Shown here in pieces: positions 34,496-43,236 of a stretch of 59,145 bases of DNA (positions are counted from its first letter, which is position 1; the number at the start of each line of letters is the position of its first letter). The notes beneath the pieces are model-generated. The model saw only the letters and a program-made list of their open reading frames with translations, made no database searches and was not told where the DNA came from. The stretch covers positions 36,434 through 95,578 of the forward strand of contig NZ_BBPQ01000028.1 in the NCBI RefSeq assembly GCF_000787855.1, in the 5' to 3' direction. The translations under genes were made by a program, and so were the position numbers. Source of the DNA: Streptacidiphilus anmyonensis (GTDB lineage Bacteria > Actinomycetota > Actinomycetes > Streptomycetales > Streptomycetaceae).

Positions 34496-35870
34496 GACCT
34501 CGGAGATCACTGAGACCTCGGAGACCACTGAGACCGGGCGGATCCCTGAGCGGCTGACGGCCGACCTCAGCACGGCCGACCTCAGCACGGCGGACCTGCA
34601 CGAGGCGCTCGAGGCCCCGGCGCTGTCGTCGATGAACCTGCTGAACGAGATAGCGGGCCACTATCCGCAGGCCGTCCAGTTCGCGGCCGGCCGGCCCGGC
34701 GAGGAGTTCTTCGACCTCGAGGACGTCCACGCCTACCTGCGGGCCTTCACCGACCATCTCGCCCGCGACCGCGGCATGTCGCCCGCGGAGGTCCGGCGCA
34801 CGCTCTACCAGTACGGCCGGACCAAGGGCATCGTGCACGAGCTGGTGGCACGGAACCTGGCGGTCGACGAGGGCATCGAGGCCGATCCCGAGTCCGTCGT
34901 GGTCACGGTGGGCTGCCAGGAGGCCATGTACCTGGTCCTGCGGGCGCTGCGGACCGGCCCCGAGGACGTGCTGCTCGCCGTGGCGCCGACCTATGTCGGC
35001 CTCACCGGCGCGGCCCGGCTGGTCGACATGCCGGTCCTGCCCGTCTCGGGCGGGGCCGACGGCGTGGACTTCGACGACCTCGTCGCGGTGGCGCGCCGCG
35101 CCCGGCGCGACGGGCTGCGGCCGAGGGCCTGCTACGTGATGCCCGACTTCGCCAACCCCTCCGGCCTGAGCCTGACCCACGCCATGCGGCGACGCCTGCT
35201 GGACGTCGCCCGCGAGGAGGGTCTGCTGCTCCTGGAGGACAACCCGTACGGCCTGTTCCACGGGGGCGAGGAGCGGACGCCGACCCTCAAGGCGCTCGAC
35301 GAGCACCGCACCGTGGTCTACCTCGGGTCGTTCGCCAAGACGGCGCTGCCCGGCGCCCGGGTGGGCTATGTGGTGGCCGACCAGCGGGTGGCCGATGCCG
35401 CCGGCCGGATCGGCCTGCTGGCCGACCAGCTCTCGAAGATCAAGAGCATGCTGACGGTGAACACCTCGCCCATCGCCCAGGCGGTGGTGGGCGGCAAGCT
35501 CATCGCGCACGGATGCAGCCTGGTCGCCGCCAACGTCCGCGAACACCAGGCGTACAGCCGCAATCTCCGGCAGGTCCTCGACGGTCTGGCGGCCAGGTTC
35601 CCGGCGGGCGCCCCCGGGTCTGCCGGGGTGGAGTGGAACGCCCCGACCGGAGGGTTCTTCGTCGTCATGACGCTGCCGTTCCCGGTCGACGACGCCCTGC
35701 TGGAGCACTCGGCCAGGGAGTACGGCGTGCTGTGGACGCCCATGCGCCACTTCTACGACGGTCCCGGTGGCGAGAACCAACTGCGGCTGGCCGTGAGCAC
35801 CGTGGCACCGGAGCAGATCGATCTCGGGCTGGACCGCCTCAAGGCCCTGATAACGGAGTGGAGCAAGTGA
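34485..35870 (+). CDS. hpgT: 4-hydroxyphenylglycine aminotransferase (HpgT)
   Basis: 461 residues from ATG 34485 (GGAGGAGG at 34472-34479), overlapping the Hmo gene by 11 bases. It is a fold type I aminotransferase with GCQEAM near the cofactor phosphate, MPDFANPSG, and the PLP lysine Lys285 in GSFAKT. HpgT turns 4-hydroxybenzoylformate into L-Hpg with tyrosine as donor, which regenerates 4-hydroxyphenylpyruvate for HmaS. The first 40 residues are odd: Glu/Thr/Ser repeats (ETSEITETSETTET) then three TADLS units, which look like recent slippage and are unlikely to be structured. As the only aminotransferase in the cluster, it might also serve other keto acids. Confidence 0.9.
   Translation: MTTETSEITETSETTETGRIPERLTADLSTADLSTADLHEALEAPALSSMNLLNEIAGHYPQAVQFAAGRPGEEFFDLEDVHAYLRAFTDHLARDRGMSPAEVRRTLYQYGRTKGIVHELVARNLAVDEGIEADPESVVVTVGCQEAMYLVLRALRTGPEDVLLAVAPTYVGLTGAARLVDMPVLPVSGGADGVDFDDLVAVARRARRDGLRPRACYVMPDFANPSGLSLTHAMRRRLLDVAREEGLLLLEDNPYGLFHGGEERTPTLKALDEHRTVVYLGSFAKTALPGARVGYVVADQRVADAAGRIGLLADQLSKIKSMLTVNTSPIAQAVVGGKLIAHGCSLVAANVREHQAYSRNLRQVLDGLAARFPAGAPGSAGVEWNAPTGGFFVVMTLPFPVDDALLEHSAREYGVLWTPMRHFYDGPGGENQLRLAVSTVAPEQIDLGLDRLKALITEWSK
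34491..34594 (+). repeat. Short tandem repeats at the 5' end of hpgT
   Basis: An ACTGAGACCTCGGAGA-type unit occurs about three times at 34491-34535, and ACGGCCGACCTCAGC-type 15-bp units occur three times from about 34557, the last copy diverging. They encode the low-complexity N terminus of HpgT. Confidence 0.7.
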
Positions 35871-38518
35871 TGGCTCTGGAGTCCATCCAGCAGCGCTTCG
35901 CCGCGCAGGCGAGGCTCGCGCCGGACACGGTCGCGGTCGCCTGCGGCGGGAACCGGCTGACCTTCGCGGAGCTGGACCGACGGGCGAACGGCCTGGCCCA
36001 CCGGCTGCTGGAGCTGGGCGTGCGCCCCGAGGAGCCCGTGGCGGTCCTCATGGAGCGCTCGGTCGACCTGGCGGTGGCGATCCTGGGCGTGCTCAAGGCG
36101 GGCGGCGCCTACCTCCCGCTGCACAGCGGAAACCCGTCCGAACGCCACCGGCTGACGATGGGTGCGGCGGGCGTGCAGGTCCTGCTGGCCGACGAGGCCA
36201 TGCTCGCGCGCGGGCTGCCGTCGCTCGACGGCCTCACCGTGCTGGACCCGGCCGCAGCGGCCGCGCCCGCCGACCCCGACCCCGGTGTTGCGTCGCTGGC
36301 GGACCAACTGGCCTACGTGATCTACACCTCGGGCTCCACCGGCACACCGAAGGGCGTCGCGGTGACGCACCGGGACGTGCTGGCCCTGGTCGACGACGGC
36401 CTGTGGGAGGGCGACGCGCACCAGCGGGTGCTGATGCTCGCCCCGTACGCCTTCGACGTGTCGACCTACGAGCTGTGGGTGCCGCTGCTGCGCGGCGGAC
36501 AGCTGGTGATGGCCCCGCCCGACATCGACGTCGACACCCTGCGGGGCCTGATCCGGCAGGAGGGCATCACCGGCCTGCAGCTCACCGCCGGCCTCTTCCG
36601 CGTCGTCGCGGACGAGGCGCCGGACTGCTTCGCTGGCGTCCGCGAGGTGATGACGGGCGGGGACGTGGTCTCCCCGACGGCGGTCGGGCGGGTCCTCGAC
36701 GCGTGCCCCGGCATCGTCGTGCGGGCCATGTACGGGCCCACCGAGACGACCCTGTTCGCCACGCACCACCCGATGACCGCGCGCCCCGGCGGCGACGTGC
36801 CGCTCGGCCGCGCGCTCGACGGCATGCGGGTGCACGTCCTCGACGACGAGCTGCGACCGGCCCCACAGGGCGAGGCCGGGGAGCTGTACATCGCGGGCGC
36901 CGGTGTCGCGCGGGGCTACCTCGGCCGCGCCGACCTGACCGCCGAGCGGTTCGTCGCCGACCCCTTCGGCCGGCCCGGAACCCGCATGTACCGCACCGGC
37001 GATCTGGGCCGGCGCAACGAGCAGGGGGACCTGGAGTTCCTCGGCCGGGTCGGGAACCAGGTGAAGATCAGGGGCTTCCGGGTGGAGCTCGGCGAGGTCG
37101 AGACGGCCCTGGCCGCCGTGGCGCCGGACGTCCAGGCGGTGGTCGTGGCGCGCGGGGACGAGGCCGACGACAGGCGCCTGGTCGCCTACCTGGTGCCGGA
37201 GGAGGGCACGCCCGCGCCCGACCAGGAGACGATCCTGCGACGGCTCGCGGAGACGCTGCCCGCCTACATGGTGCCGTCCGCCTTCGTCGTGCTGGCCGGC
37301 CTTCCGCTGACGCCCAACGGCAAGGTCGACTACCGGGCTCTGCCGGAGCCGCAGCGCGCCGAGCCCGACCCCGGCGCGGACGTCGCACCCCGCGATCCGC
37401 GCGAGGAGGTCATCTGCCGGCTGTTCGCCCAGGCCCTCGCCGTGCCGACGGTCGGCGTGCACACCGACTTCTTCGAGGGCGGCGGCACCTCGCTGGGCGC
37501 GACGAAGCTGGTCGGCCGGATCAGGGCCGAGCTCGGCGTCCGGCTGACCATGCGCGACCTGCTCAAGCTGCGCACCCCGGCCGGTCTGGCGGAGGCGGTG
37601 CACAAGGCCGCGGACGCGGCCGGCTCGGACAGCGCCGCCGGCCCCAACGGCGCGCGCGAGCCCGGTGCGCAGGAGTCCGGCGCGCGCAAGCCCGGCGGCG
37701 CGCACGGCGACGCGGACGGCGCGGACGACGTCCTGACGCCGGTGCTCGCCCTCCGGGCCACCGGCGCGGGCACGCCCGTCTTCTGCGTCCACCCCGGCGG
37801 CGGCATGGCCTGGTGCTACTCGGCACTGCTGCGCCATCTGCCCAAGGACGTCCCGGTGTACGGGCTCCAGGCGCGCGGCCTGGCGGGCACCGAGCCCGTC
37901 GCGCGGACCATGGAGGAGATGGTCGGGGACTACCTCGACCAGATCCGCCGCATCCAGCCGACCGGCCCCTACCGGCTGATCGGCTGGTCGTTCGGCGGCA
38001 ACGTCGCCCAGTCCGTGGCGGCCCGGCTGAGCGAGGAGGGCGGGCGCGTCGAGCTGCTCGCCGTCCTCGACTCGCACCACGGCGGAGCCAGGACGGCTCC
38101 CCGGTCGCCGTCCCCGCGCGAGGTGCAGCACCTGGCCTTCGACGGTCTCGACGCCTTCCACGCGGAGCCCGGCGACGGGCCGCTGAGCGCGGCGCGGGTC
38201 CAGGAGATCCTCCAGGAGCACGGCAGCCCGCTGGCCGGCGTCGGCCCCTCGGTGATCGAGGCGATCACCGCCGTCACCGCCAACAACATCCGGGTCAGCG
38301 ACGCGGCGCGCCCGGCCCGCTTCGACGGCGACCTGCTCTTCTTCGAGGCGACCGACCAGGCGGGGGAGCCGACCGGGCTCGCCGAGGTGTGGCGGCCGTA
38401 CATCGGCGGGGCCATCGAGCGCCATGTCGTCGGCGTCGGGCACCTGCGTCTGATGACGCCCGCCGCGCTGGACGTCGTCGGCCCGATCCTCGCCCGCCGA
38501 CTCGACCCCACCGCCTGA
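35870..38518 (+). CDS. Stand-alone NRPS A-T-TE protein (NikP1-like architecture)
   Basis: 882 residues. Adenylation domain (1-500; [13 protein letters not shown]10 PNGKVDY), carrier domain (Ser541 in GGGTSLGAT), then an Ala/Gly/Pro-rich linker and a type I thioesterase (GWSFGG, Ser707). The code read by eye is DVYQMGMLFK. There is no condensation domain, so it cannot extend a peptide; it should load one amino acid, present it to a tailoring enzyme and release it. The next gene encodes a P450. This is the layout of NikP1/NikQ in nikkomycin biosynthesis, which yields beta-hydroxyhistidine. The substrate here is unknown. It overlaps hpgT by one base. Confidence 0.9.
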   Translation: MALESIQQRFAAQARLAPDTVAVACGGNRLTFAELDRRANGLAHRLLELGVRPEEPVAVLMERSVDLAVAILGVLKAGGAYLPLHSGNPSERHRLTMGAAGVQVLLADEAMLARGLPSLDGLTVLDPAAAAAPADPDPGVASLADQLAYVIYTSGSTGTPKGVAVTHRDVLALVDDGLWEGDAHQRVLMLAPYAFDVSTYELWVPLLRGGQLVMAPPDIDVDTLRGLIRQEGITGLQLTAGLFRVVADEAPDCFAGVREVMTGGDVVSPTAVGRVLDACPGIVVRAMYGPTETTLFATHHPMTARPGGDVPLGRALDGMRVHVLDDELRPAPQGEAGELYIAGAGVARGYLGRADLTAERFVADPFGRPGTRMYRTGDLGRRNEQGDLEFLGRVGNQVKIRGFRVELGEVETALAAVAPDVQAVVVARGDEADDRRLVAYLVPEEGTPAPDQETILRRLAETLPAYMVPSAFVVLAGLPLTPNGKVDYRALPEPQRAEPDPGADVAPRDPREEVICRLFAQALAVPTVGVHTDFFEGGGTSLGATKLVGRIRAELGVRLTMRDLLKLRTPAGLAEAVHKAADAAGSDSAAGPNGAREPGAQESGARKPGGAHGDADGADDVLTPVLALRATGAGTPVFCVHPGGGMAWCYSALLRHLPKDVPVYGLQARGLAGTEPVARTMEEMVGDYLDQIRRIQPTGPYRLIGWSFGGNVAQSVAARLSEEGGRVELLAVLDSHHGGARTAPRSPSPREVQHLAFDGLDAFHAEPGDGPLSAARVQEILQEHGSPLAGVGPSVIEAITAVTANNIRVSDAARPARFDGDLLFFEATDQAGEPTGLAEVWRPYIGGAIERHVVGVGHLRLMTPAALDVVGPILARRLDPTA

Positions 38519-38579
38519 CCCGACGCCCCGACGCCGGCCAACCGCCGTGCGGCCCGAGCCCCTTGAGAGAACGATCACC

Positions 38580-39812
38580 ATGTCGTCACGTACGGTCGCC
38601 GAAGACCTCGGCCATGTGAACCTCACCGACCCGGCCACCTTCGTCCAGCCCGCGATGGAGGACGTCTGGAGGCGCCTGCGCGAGGAGCACCCCGTCTACC
38701 TCCACCCGGCGACCGAGACCACGCCGGAGTTCTGGGTGCTGACCCGCTACGAGGACGTCCTCTCGGTCTACAAGAACCCCGAGCGGTTCGCCTCGCGGCG
38801 CGGCAACATGCTCACCTCGCTGATGAACGGAGGCGACCCGGCGGGCGGCAAGCTGCTGGCGGTGATGGACGCTCCGCGTCACACCGCGCTGCGCACCACG
38901 CTGCTGAAGTCCTTCTCCCCGCGCGCCCTCCAGCACGTCGTGGACAAGGTGCGGGTGCGGGCCGACGAGCGCGTCGCGGCGGCGGTCGCCGCCGGGACGT
39001 GCGACTTCGCGACCGAGGTCGCCGAGCACATCCCGATGGGGACGATCTGCGACCTGCTGGGCGTGCCGGCGTCCGACCGGGCGGAACTGCTGCGCCTGAG
39101 CAAGCAGGCCCTGAGCTCGGACGACGCCGAGCAGTCCGACGAGGACGTCTGGCTGGCCCGCAACGAGATCCTGCTCTACTTCGCCGAACTCGCCGAGCTG
39201 CGCCGGTCGGCGCCGCAGGACGACCTGGTCAGCACGCTGGCCACGGCCCAGGTCGACGGCGCGCCGCTGACCGAGGAGGAGCTGGTCCTCAACTGCTACG
39301 GGCTGATCCTGGCCGGGGACGAGACCAGCCGGCTGGCGGCGACCGCCGCGGTCTGGCACTTCAGCCAGAACCCCGACCAGTGGCAGGCGCTCAGGAGCGG
39401 CACGGTGGCACTGCCGGCCGCCGTGGAGGAGATCCTGCGCTGGACGACCCCGGCGATGCACCTCGGTCGCACCGCGACCGCCGAGGTCGAGATCGGCGGC
39501 CGCACCATCGCCGCGGGGGACACCGTCACGGCCTGGAACGTCTCCGCCAACCGCGACGAGACGGTCTTCGCCGACCCCTATGTCTTCGATCCGGCCCGCA
39601 CCCCGAACCGGCACCTGACGTTCGGTTACGGACCGCACTTCTGCCTGGGCGCCTACCTGGGCCGGGCCGAGATCTCCGCCGTGATCGACGCCCTGCTGCG
39701 GACCGTGGACACGATCGAGGCACTGGGCGAGCCCGAGCCGGTGTACTCGACGTTCCTGCGCGGGTACAGCGGCCTGACGGTGCGTCTGCGGCCGAGCGGT
39801 GGAGCGTCGTAG
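38580..39812 (+). CDS. Cytochrome P450, likely acting on carrier-bound amino acid (NikQ-like)
   Basis: 410 residues. I-helix motif AGDETSR, K-helix EEILRW, heme loop FGYGPHFCLGAYL with Cys355. The AGDETSR type, in place of AGHETT, is shared, as I recall, by P450s that beta-hydroxylate aminoacyl-carrier substrates, such as those of nikkomycin and aminocoumarin pathways. It lies 61 bases after the A-T-TE gene, the expected partner. No dedicated ferredoxin is encoded in the cluster. The stop codon lies in the loop of a strong terminator hairpin. Confidence 0.88.
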   Translation: MSSRTVAEDLGHVNLTDPATFVQPAMEDVWRRLREEHPVYLHPATETTPEFWVLTRYEDVLSVYKNPERFASRRGNMLTSLMNGGDPAGGKLLAVMDAPRHTALRTTLLKSFSPRALQHVVDKVRVRADERVAAAVAAGTCDFATEVAEHIPMGTICDLLGVPASDRAELLRLSKQALSSDDAEQSDEDVWLARNEILLYFAELAELRRSAPQDDLVSTLATAQVDGAPLTEEELVLNCYGLILAGDETSRLAATAAVWHFSQNPDQWQALRSGTVALPAAVEEILRWTTPAMHLGRTATAEVEIGGRTIAAGDTVTAWNVSANRDETVFADPYVFDPARTPNRHLTFGYGPHFCLGAYLGRAEISAVIDALLRTVDTIEALGEPEPVYSTFLRGYSGLTVRLRPSGGAS

Positions 39813-39826
39813 GCCGACGCTCCACC
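39798..39826. terminator. Bidirectional terminator overlapping the P450 stop codon
   Basis: A perfect 12-bp stem (39798-39809 with 39815-39826) has the loop TAGGC, which contains the TAG stop of the P450 gene. It separates the first operon from the convergent minus-strand pair. Confidence 0.82.
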
Positions 39827-39836
39827 CGCGGCAGGC

Positions 39837-41228
39837 TCAGTGACCGCCGTCGAAGACGCAGCCGACCCCGCTGCCCGTGCCCACGCTGACCACGCCCACG
39901 GCCGGGTCGGCGCTGGCCCGTACGAAGCCTCCGCCGTACCCGTCGTCGTCGGCGCTGCGCTCGCCCAGGTAAAGGCCCCAGTTGAGGAACAGGTCCTGCA
40001 GCCCGCCGGCGCCGTCGGGGAACGGCTCGGCGGCGGGACGCACGCGGTGCTGGAGCACGAACGGGCCGTTCATGGCCGCGGTGACGCGCTGCTCCCACTG
40101 CGCCGGGTCGGCCTCCCAGCCGGGGGTGATCCCGTGGCCGCCGTGCAGCAGGGTCGGCTTCAGGATCAGCTCCTGCTGGTGGGCCAGGGCGTGGGCCAGC
40201 ATGTCGACGCCGGCGCCGCCGCGGTCCGTGGTGTGCGGGCGCACATAGCGCGTCCAGGGCAGGATCCGGTCGATGCACGCCTGTTCGGCGGCGTCGAACA
40301 GGTCGCGGTGCCGGTCGTCCGAGAGCATCGCCAAGGTGCCCTTGTTGCCGTACAGTTCGGCGTCCAGTCGGCTGAACAGGCCGACCTTGCCCTGCTCGAC
40401 GGCGAGCAGCAGCGGCTCCACCTGGGCCGCCGCGACGGGGTCGGCGAGGTCCTCGGGCAGGAAGTACCGGAAGACGACGTCGACGGCCCGGCCGGAGACC
40501 GTGGGACGGCCGTCGGGGTAGGTGAACTCGCTGATGTCGCAGGCGATCCCGTCGACCCCGTAGTCGGCCAGCTTGGCGGCGAACACCCCCATCCGGGCGG
40601 CGATCTCGGCGAAGTTCGGCACGGTGTCCACCACGGCGACGACGGGGGGCCGGTCGGCGGGGATGTTCGCGGCGCACTCGGCGAGCATGGTCCGCACCAT
40701 GAGGCCCAGCGTGTCCCGGTAGCGGAGCCCGTGGCGCCGTACGAACTCCTCCAGCGGCGGATAGGCCAGCATCGCCCGGTTGATGTCGGCGTTCTCGAAT
40801 CCGCCGAGCGCGCTGGTGAGGTTGAACTCCAGCAGTTGGAACCCCGTGCCGTCGTGGTAGAGATCGGCCCGCCCGAGCGGGAGCAGGGTCCCGGTCCGGG
40901 CGCTGCGCGTGATCAGCGCCGACTGCAGCGGGTCCAGGCCGACCGCCGTCGCCAGCTCGGTGATGCTTCCGCCGAACAGCCGCTCCGGCAGTGAGCGCAG
41001 CAGGTCGTAGACCGTGTGGAGGTCCTCGACGACGGCCCGGCGCTCGGTCTCGCCGAGGAAGGCCGGGCCGTTCAGGAACCGGTCCTGGTACGCCAGGGTG
41101 AGGGTGGCCGACTCCCGGGCGGCCGCCGTGGGGTGCTGTTCGCCCGGCGACGCGGGCCGGGTGAGCTGCTCGGCGTACGTGTGGCCCAGCCTCGATCTGG
41201 ACGGCTTGGGCAGGGTCGTGGTCGTCAT
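39837..41228 (-). CDS. Circularly permuted ATP-grasp-like ligase (second of three)
   Basis: 463 residues from ATG 41228, preceded by CCAGGA. It carries the permuted ATP-grasp layout also seen at 20052: LLEFNLTSALGGFEN at about 150, then late nucleotide-binding segments ELILKPTLLHGGHGI and FVLQHRV. The end is Gly-rich and finishes CVFDGGH. The region YGNKGTLAMLSDDR matches the FDNKANLELLTSDAF part of the first copy, showing shared descent. It lies 55 bases downstream of the MFS gene on the same strand, so the two form an operon convergent with the NRPS operon. Substrates are unknown. Confidence 0.78.
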   Translation of the reverse strand: MTTTTLPKPSRSRLGHTYAEQLTRPASPGEQHPTAAARESATLTLAYQDRFLNGPAFLGETERRAVVEDLHTVYDLLRSLPERLFGGSITELATAVGLDPLQSALITRSARTGTLLPLGRADLYHDGTGFQLLEFNLTSALGGFENADINRAMLAYPPLEEFVRRHGLRYRDTLGLMVRTMLAECAANIPADRPPVVAVVDTVPNFAEIAARMGVFAAKLADYGVDGIACDISEFTYPDGRPTVSGRAVDVVFRYFLPEDLADPVAAAQVEPLLLAVEQGKVGLFSRLDAELYGNKGTLAMLSDDRHRDLFDAAEQACIDRILPWTRYVRPHTTDRGGAGVDMLAHALAHQQELILKPTLLHGGHGITPGWEADPAQWEQRVTAAMNGPFVLQHRVRPAAEPFPDGAGGLQDLFLNWGLYLGERSADDDGYGGGFVRASADPAVGVVSVGTGSGVGCVFDGGH

Positions 41229-41283
41229 GGCGTGTCCTGGTTCGCTAGTGATCGAAGGACCGGACCGTCGGCCGACTGTCCGG

Positions 41284-42561
41284 TCAGACCGCTTCCGCGG
41301 AGAGCAGGGCCTGCTCGGCGCTCTGCTGGGCGCGGGTGATCCACTGGCGGCGTGCGCCCATGAGGAGGGCCACCGCGACGAGCGCCATGACGACCGCGCC
41401 GGCGCCGAACACGGCGCGGGTGCCGACCGCGGCGGCCACGAAGCCGCCGGTCGCCGCACCGATGGGCAGTCCGCCCCAGGCGACGAGCCGGTACACGCTG
41501 TTCGCCCGCCCGAGCAGGTGCTGCGGCACCAGGGTCTGCCGCAGGACGACCACGACGATGTTCCACGTCACCGTCCCGCACGCGAAGACCATGAGGGCCG
41601 CACCGGCCGCGTAGGCCGAGGGGACGGCGGCCAGCACCGTCTCGCTCACGGTGATCAGGACGGCGGTGGCCACCAGCGCCGCCTCCCGGCCGAGACGCGC
41701 GGTCAGGGCGGGGGCGAACCGTGAGGCCGTGACGGCTCCCAGGGCCTGGCAGGCGAGCAGCACGCCGTACCCGAACGCGCCCAGATGGAGCACCTTCCCG
41801 CTGTACACCACGAGCACGGCGAGCATCGCGTTCCCGGCCAGGTTGATGACGCAGGACACCACGGCGAGGCTGCGCAGCAGATGGTGCGAGAACAGCCATG
41901 TGGCGCCGGCCATCATCTCCGACATCACGCCGCCGCGGTCCGGTCCGTGCTCGATCGGCCGGGTGCGGCGGATGCGGCTGACCAGGACGGCGGAGCACAG
42001 GAAGGTGGCCGCGTCCATGCCGAAGGGCAGGGCGGCCGCCACCGAGAAGACCAGCGCGCCGATGAGCGGGCCGACGAAGCCGGTGCCCGCCTCCTGCGCG
42101 CCCATGATGCGGGCGTTGGCGATGGAGAGCCCGTCCTTCGGGGCGATGAACGGGACGAGCACCTGGGCGGCGTTGCGGTTGAGCACCTCGCCGACGCCGA
42201 GCAGGAACATGCACCCGTAGAGCAGCGGCAACCCGCCCCAGCCGCCGATGATCCCCACCGCGAGCACCGCCTGCACGACGGCCCGGGTGAAGTCGACCCG
42301 CACCATCATCTTCCGGATGTCGAGGCGGTCGCCCAGCAGCCCCGCGGGGATGCCGAACAGGATGAACGGCGCGGTGAAGGCGACCGAGGCCGCGCCGATC
42401 AGGCGGGGGTCGTCGGTCAGCCGGGAGGCCAGCAGGGGGCTGGCGGCGATCGTGGCCCCGTCGCCGAGCGAGGAGATGGCGGCGGACCACCACAGCCGGG
42501 AGAAGTCACCGCCCAGGCGCAGCTGTTGCGAGCCGGCCCGTTCCGCTGTCGAGGCGGTCAT
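41284..42561 (-). CDS. MFS transporter (second cluster exporter)
   Basis: ATG 42561 gives 425 residues starting MTASTAERAG; a TTG at 42618 behind a GGAG would add 19 residues and remains possible. About ten to twelve membrane helices are visible, with the loop motif GIPAGLLGDRLDIRK between helices 2 and 3. It resembles MFS exporters of the macrolide-efflux or enterobactin-exporter kind. With the ligase gene downstream it forms a two-gene minus-strand unit inside the cluster, likely for export or immunity. Confidence 0.85.
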   Translation of the reverse strand: MTASTAERAGSQQLRLGGDFSRLWWSAAISSLGDGATIAASPLLASRLTDDPRLIGAASVAFTAPFILFGIPAGLLGDRLDIRKMMVRVDFTRAVVQAVLAVGIIGGWGGLPLLYGCMFLLGVGEVLNRNAAQVLVPFIAPKDGLSIANARIMGAQEAGTGFVGPLIGALVFSVAAALPFGMDAATFLCSAVLVSRIRRTRPIEHGPDRGGVMSEMMAGATWLFSHHLLRSLAVVSCVINLAGNAMLAVLVVYSGKVLHLGAFGYGVLLACQALGAVTASRFAPALTARLGREAALVATAVLITVSETVLAAVPSAYAAGAALMVFACGTVTWNIVVVVLRQTLVPQHLLGRANSVYRLVAWGGLPIGAATGGFVAAAVGTRAVFGAGAVVMALVAVALLMGARRQWITRAQQSAEQALLSAEAV

Positions 42562-43236
42562 GAGGCCGCGTGGCAGCGCAGCGAGCAGTCCACTGGTTGT
42601 CCCCCCGAGAAGCCGCAAGATCGTTGACGCTCCATCAGTCCGGCGTCGCCCGCCGGGCTCGCACGGCTGAGGAGCACGCGGATTTCGACAATAGTCGGCG
42701 TCAGCGGCGGCGTCGAGGAAAAGATCGGGTCCGCCGGGTGAACGGCCGGACGCCCGCGAAGAAGATCAAATCCCTTGCCCTGGAGGAGGGGTGCGCGCTG
42801 CGGACTTCTGATATGTTCGCCGCCGTCGGGCGCTTTCGGTGGCAGCCAGCGTGCATGCGTGGGAGGGCATGCCGACGGCCAGGCTTTCACACACGGCGTC
42901 AGAACCCTTGGCTCGTAACCGCACCCGGTCGACCCGGTGCGCCGACGATCGGCCGAGCGGTCTTCCTTGGTCCTCCACACACCCGACCACATCGACTCCG
43001 TCATGCCGCGCCCCGCGGCGGACGTCGTCGACGCGCGTCCGGGGTCGAGGACGTCCCGGTGAGTCACCTGAGTGTTGCAGTCAGGGCTGCCACGGAGCAG
43101 CCGTGCACATCGAAAGATGAGGACAACGTTCAATGGGAACCTGCGAACCGGATGCGGTGAGGCCTACCAACGCCACTCGCCGTTGCCTCCAGAGTCAACA
43201 GCGGACCTGCCACCTCGGGTCCCACAGAGGCATACG
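42562..43236. other. Divergent intergenic region, no supported gene
   Basis: A stretch of 675 bases between the diverging MFS and aldehyde dehydrogenase genes. All open frames here are short or have poor codon bias. It should hold promoters for both operons; I cannot name a convincing -35/-10 pair. An ATG at 43117, in frame with the dehydrogenase, could be an alternative start of that gene. Confidence 0.55.

Noticed and set aside
32223-35870. Glycopeptide (vancomycin-type) antibiotic cluster, suggested by the Hpg genes
   Set aside because: No heptapeptide NRPS set, cross-linking P450s with X domain, halogenase, glycosyltransferases or Dpg genes; only three NRPS modules.
35870-38518. Treating the A-T-TE protein as a broken NRPS module that lost its C domain
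   Set aside because: The start codon, ribosome site and intact A, T and TE motifs give a complete protein with a known architecture, and a matching P450 follows.
42558-43133. 191-codon minus-strand frame in the divergent intergenic region
   Set aside because: No ribosome site, mixed codon bias and overlap with the start of the MFS gene; no recognisable protein.
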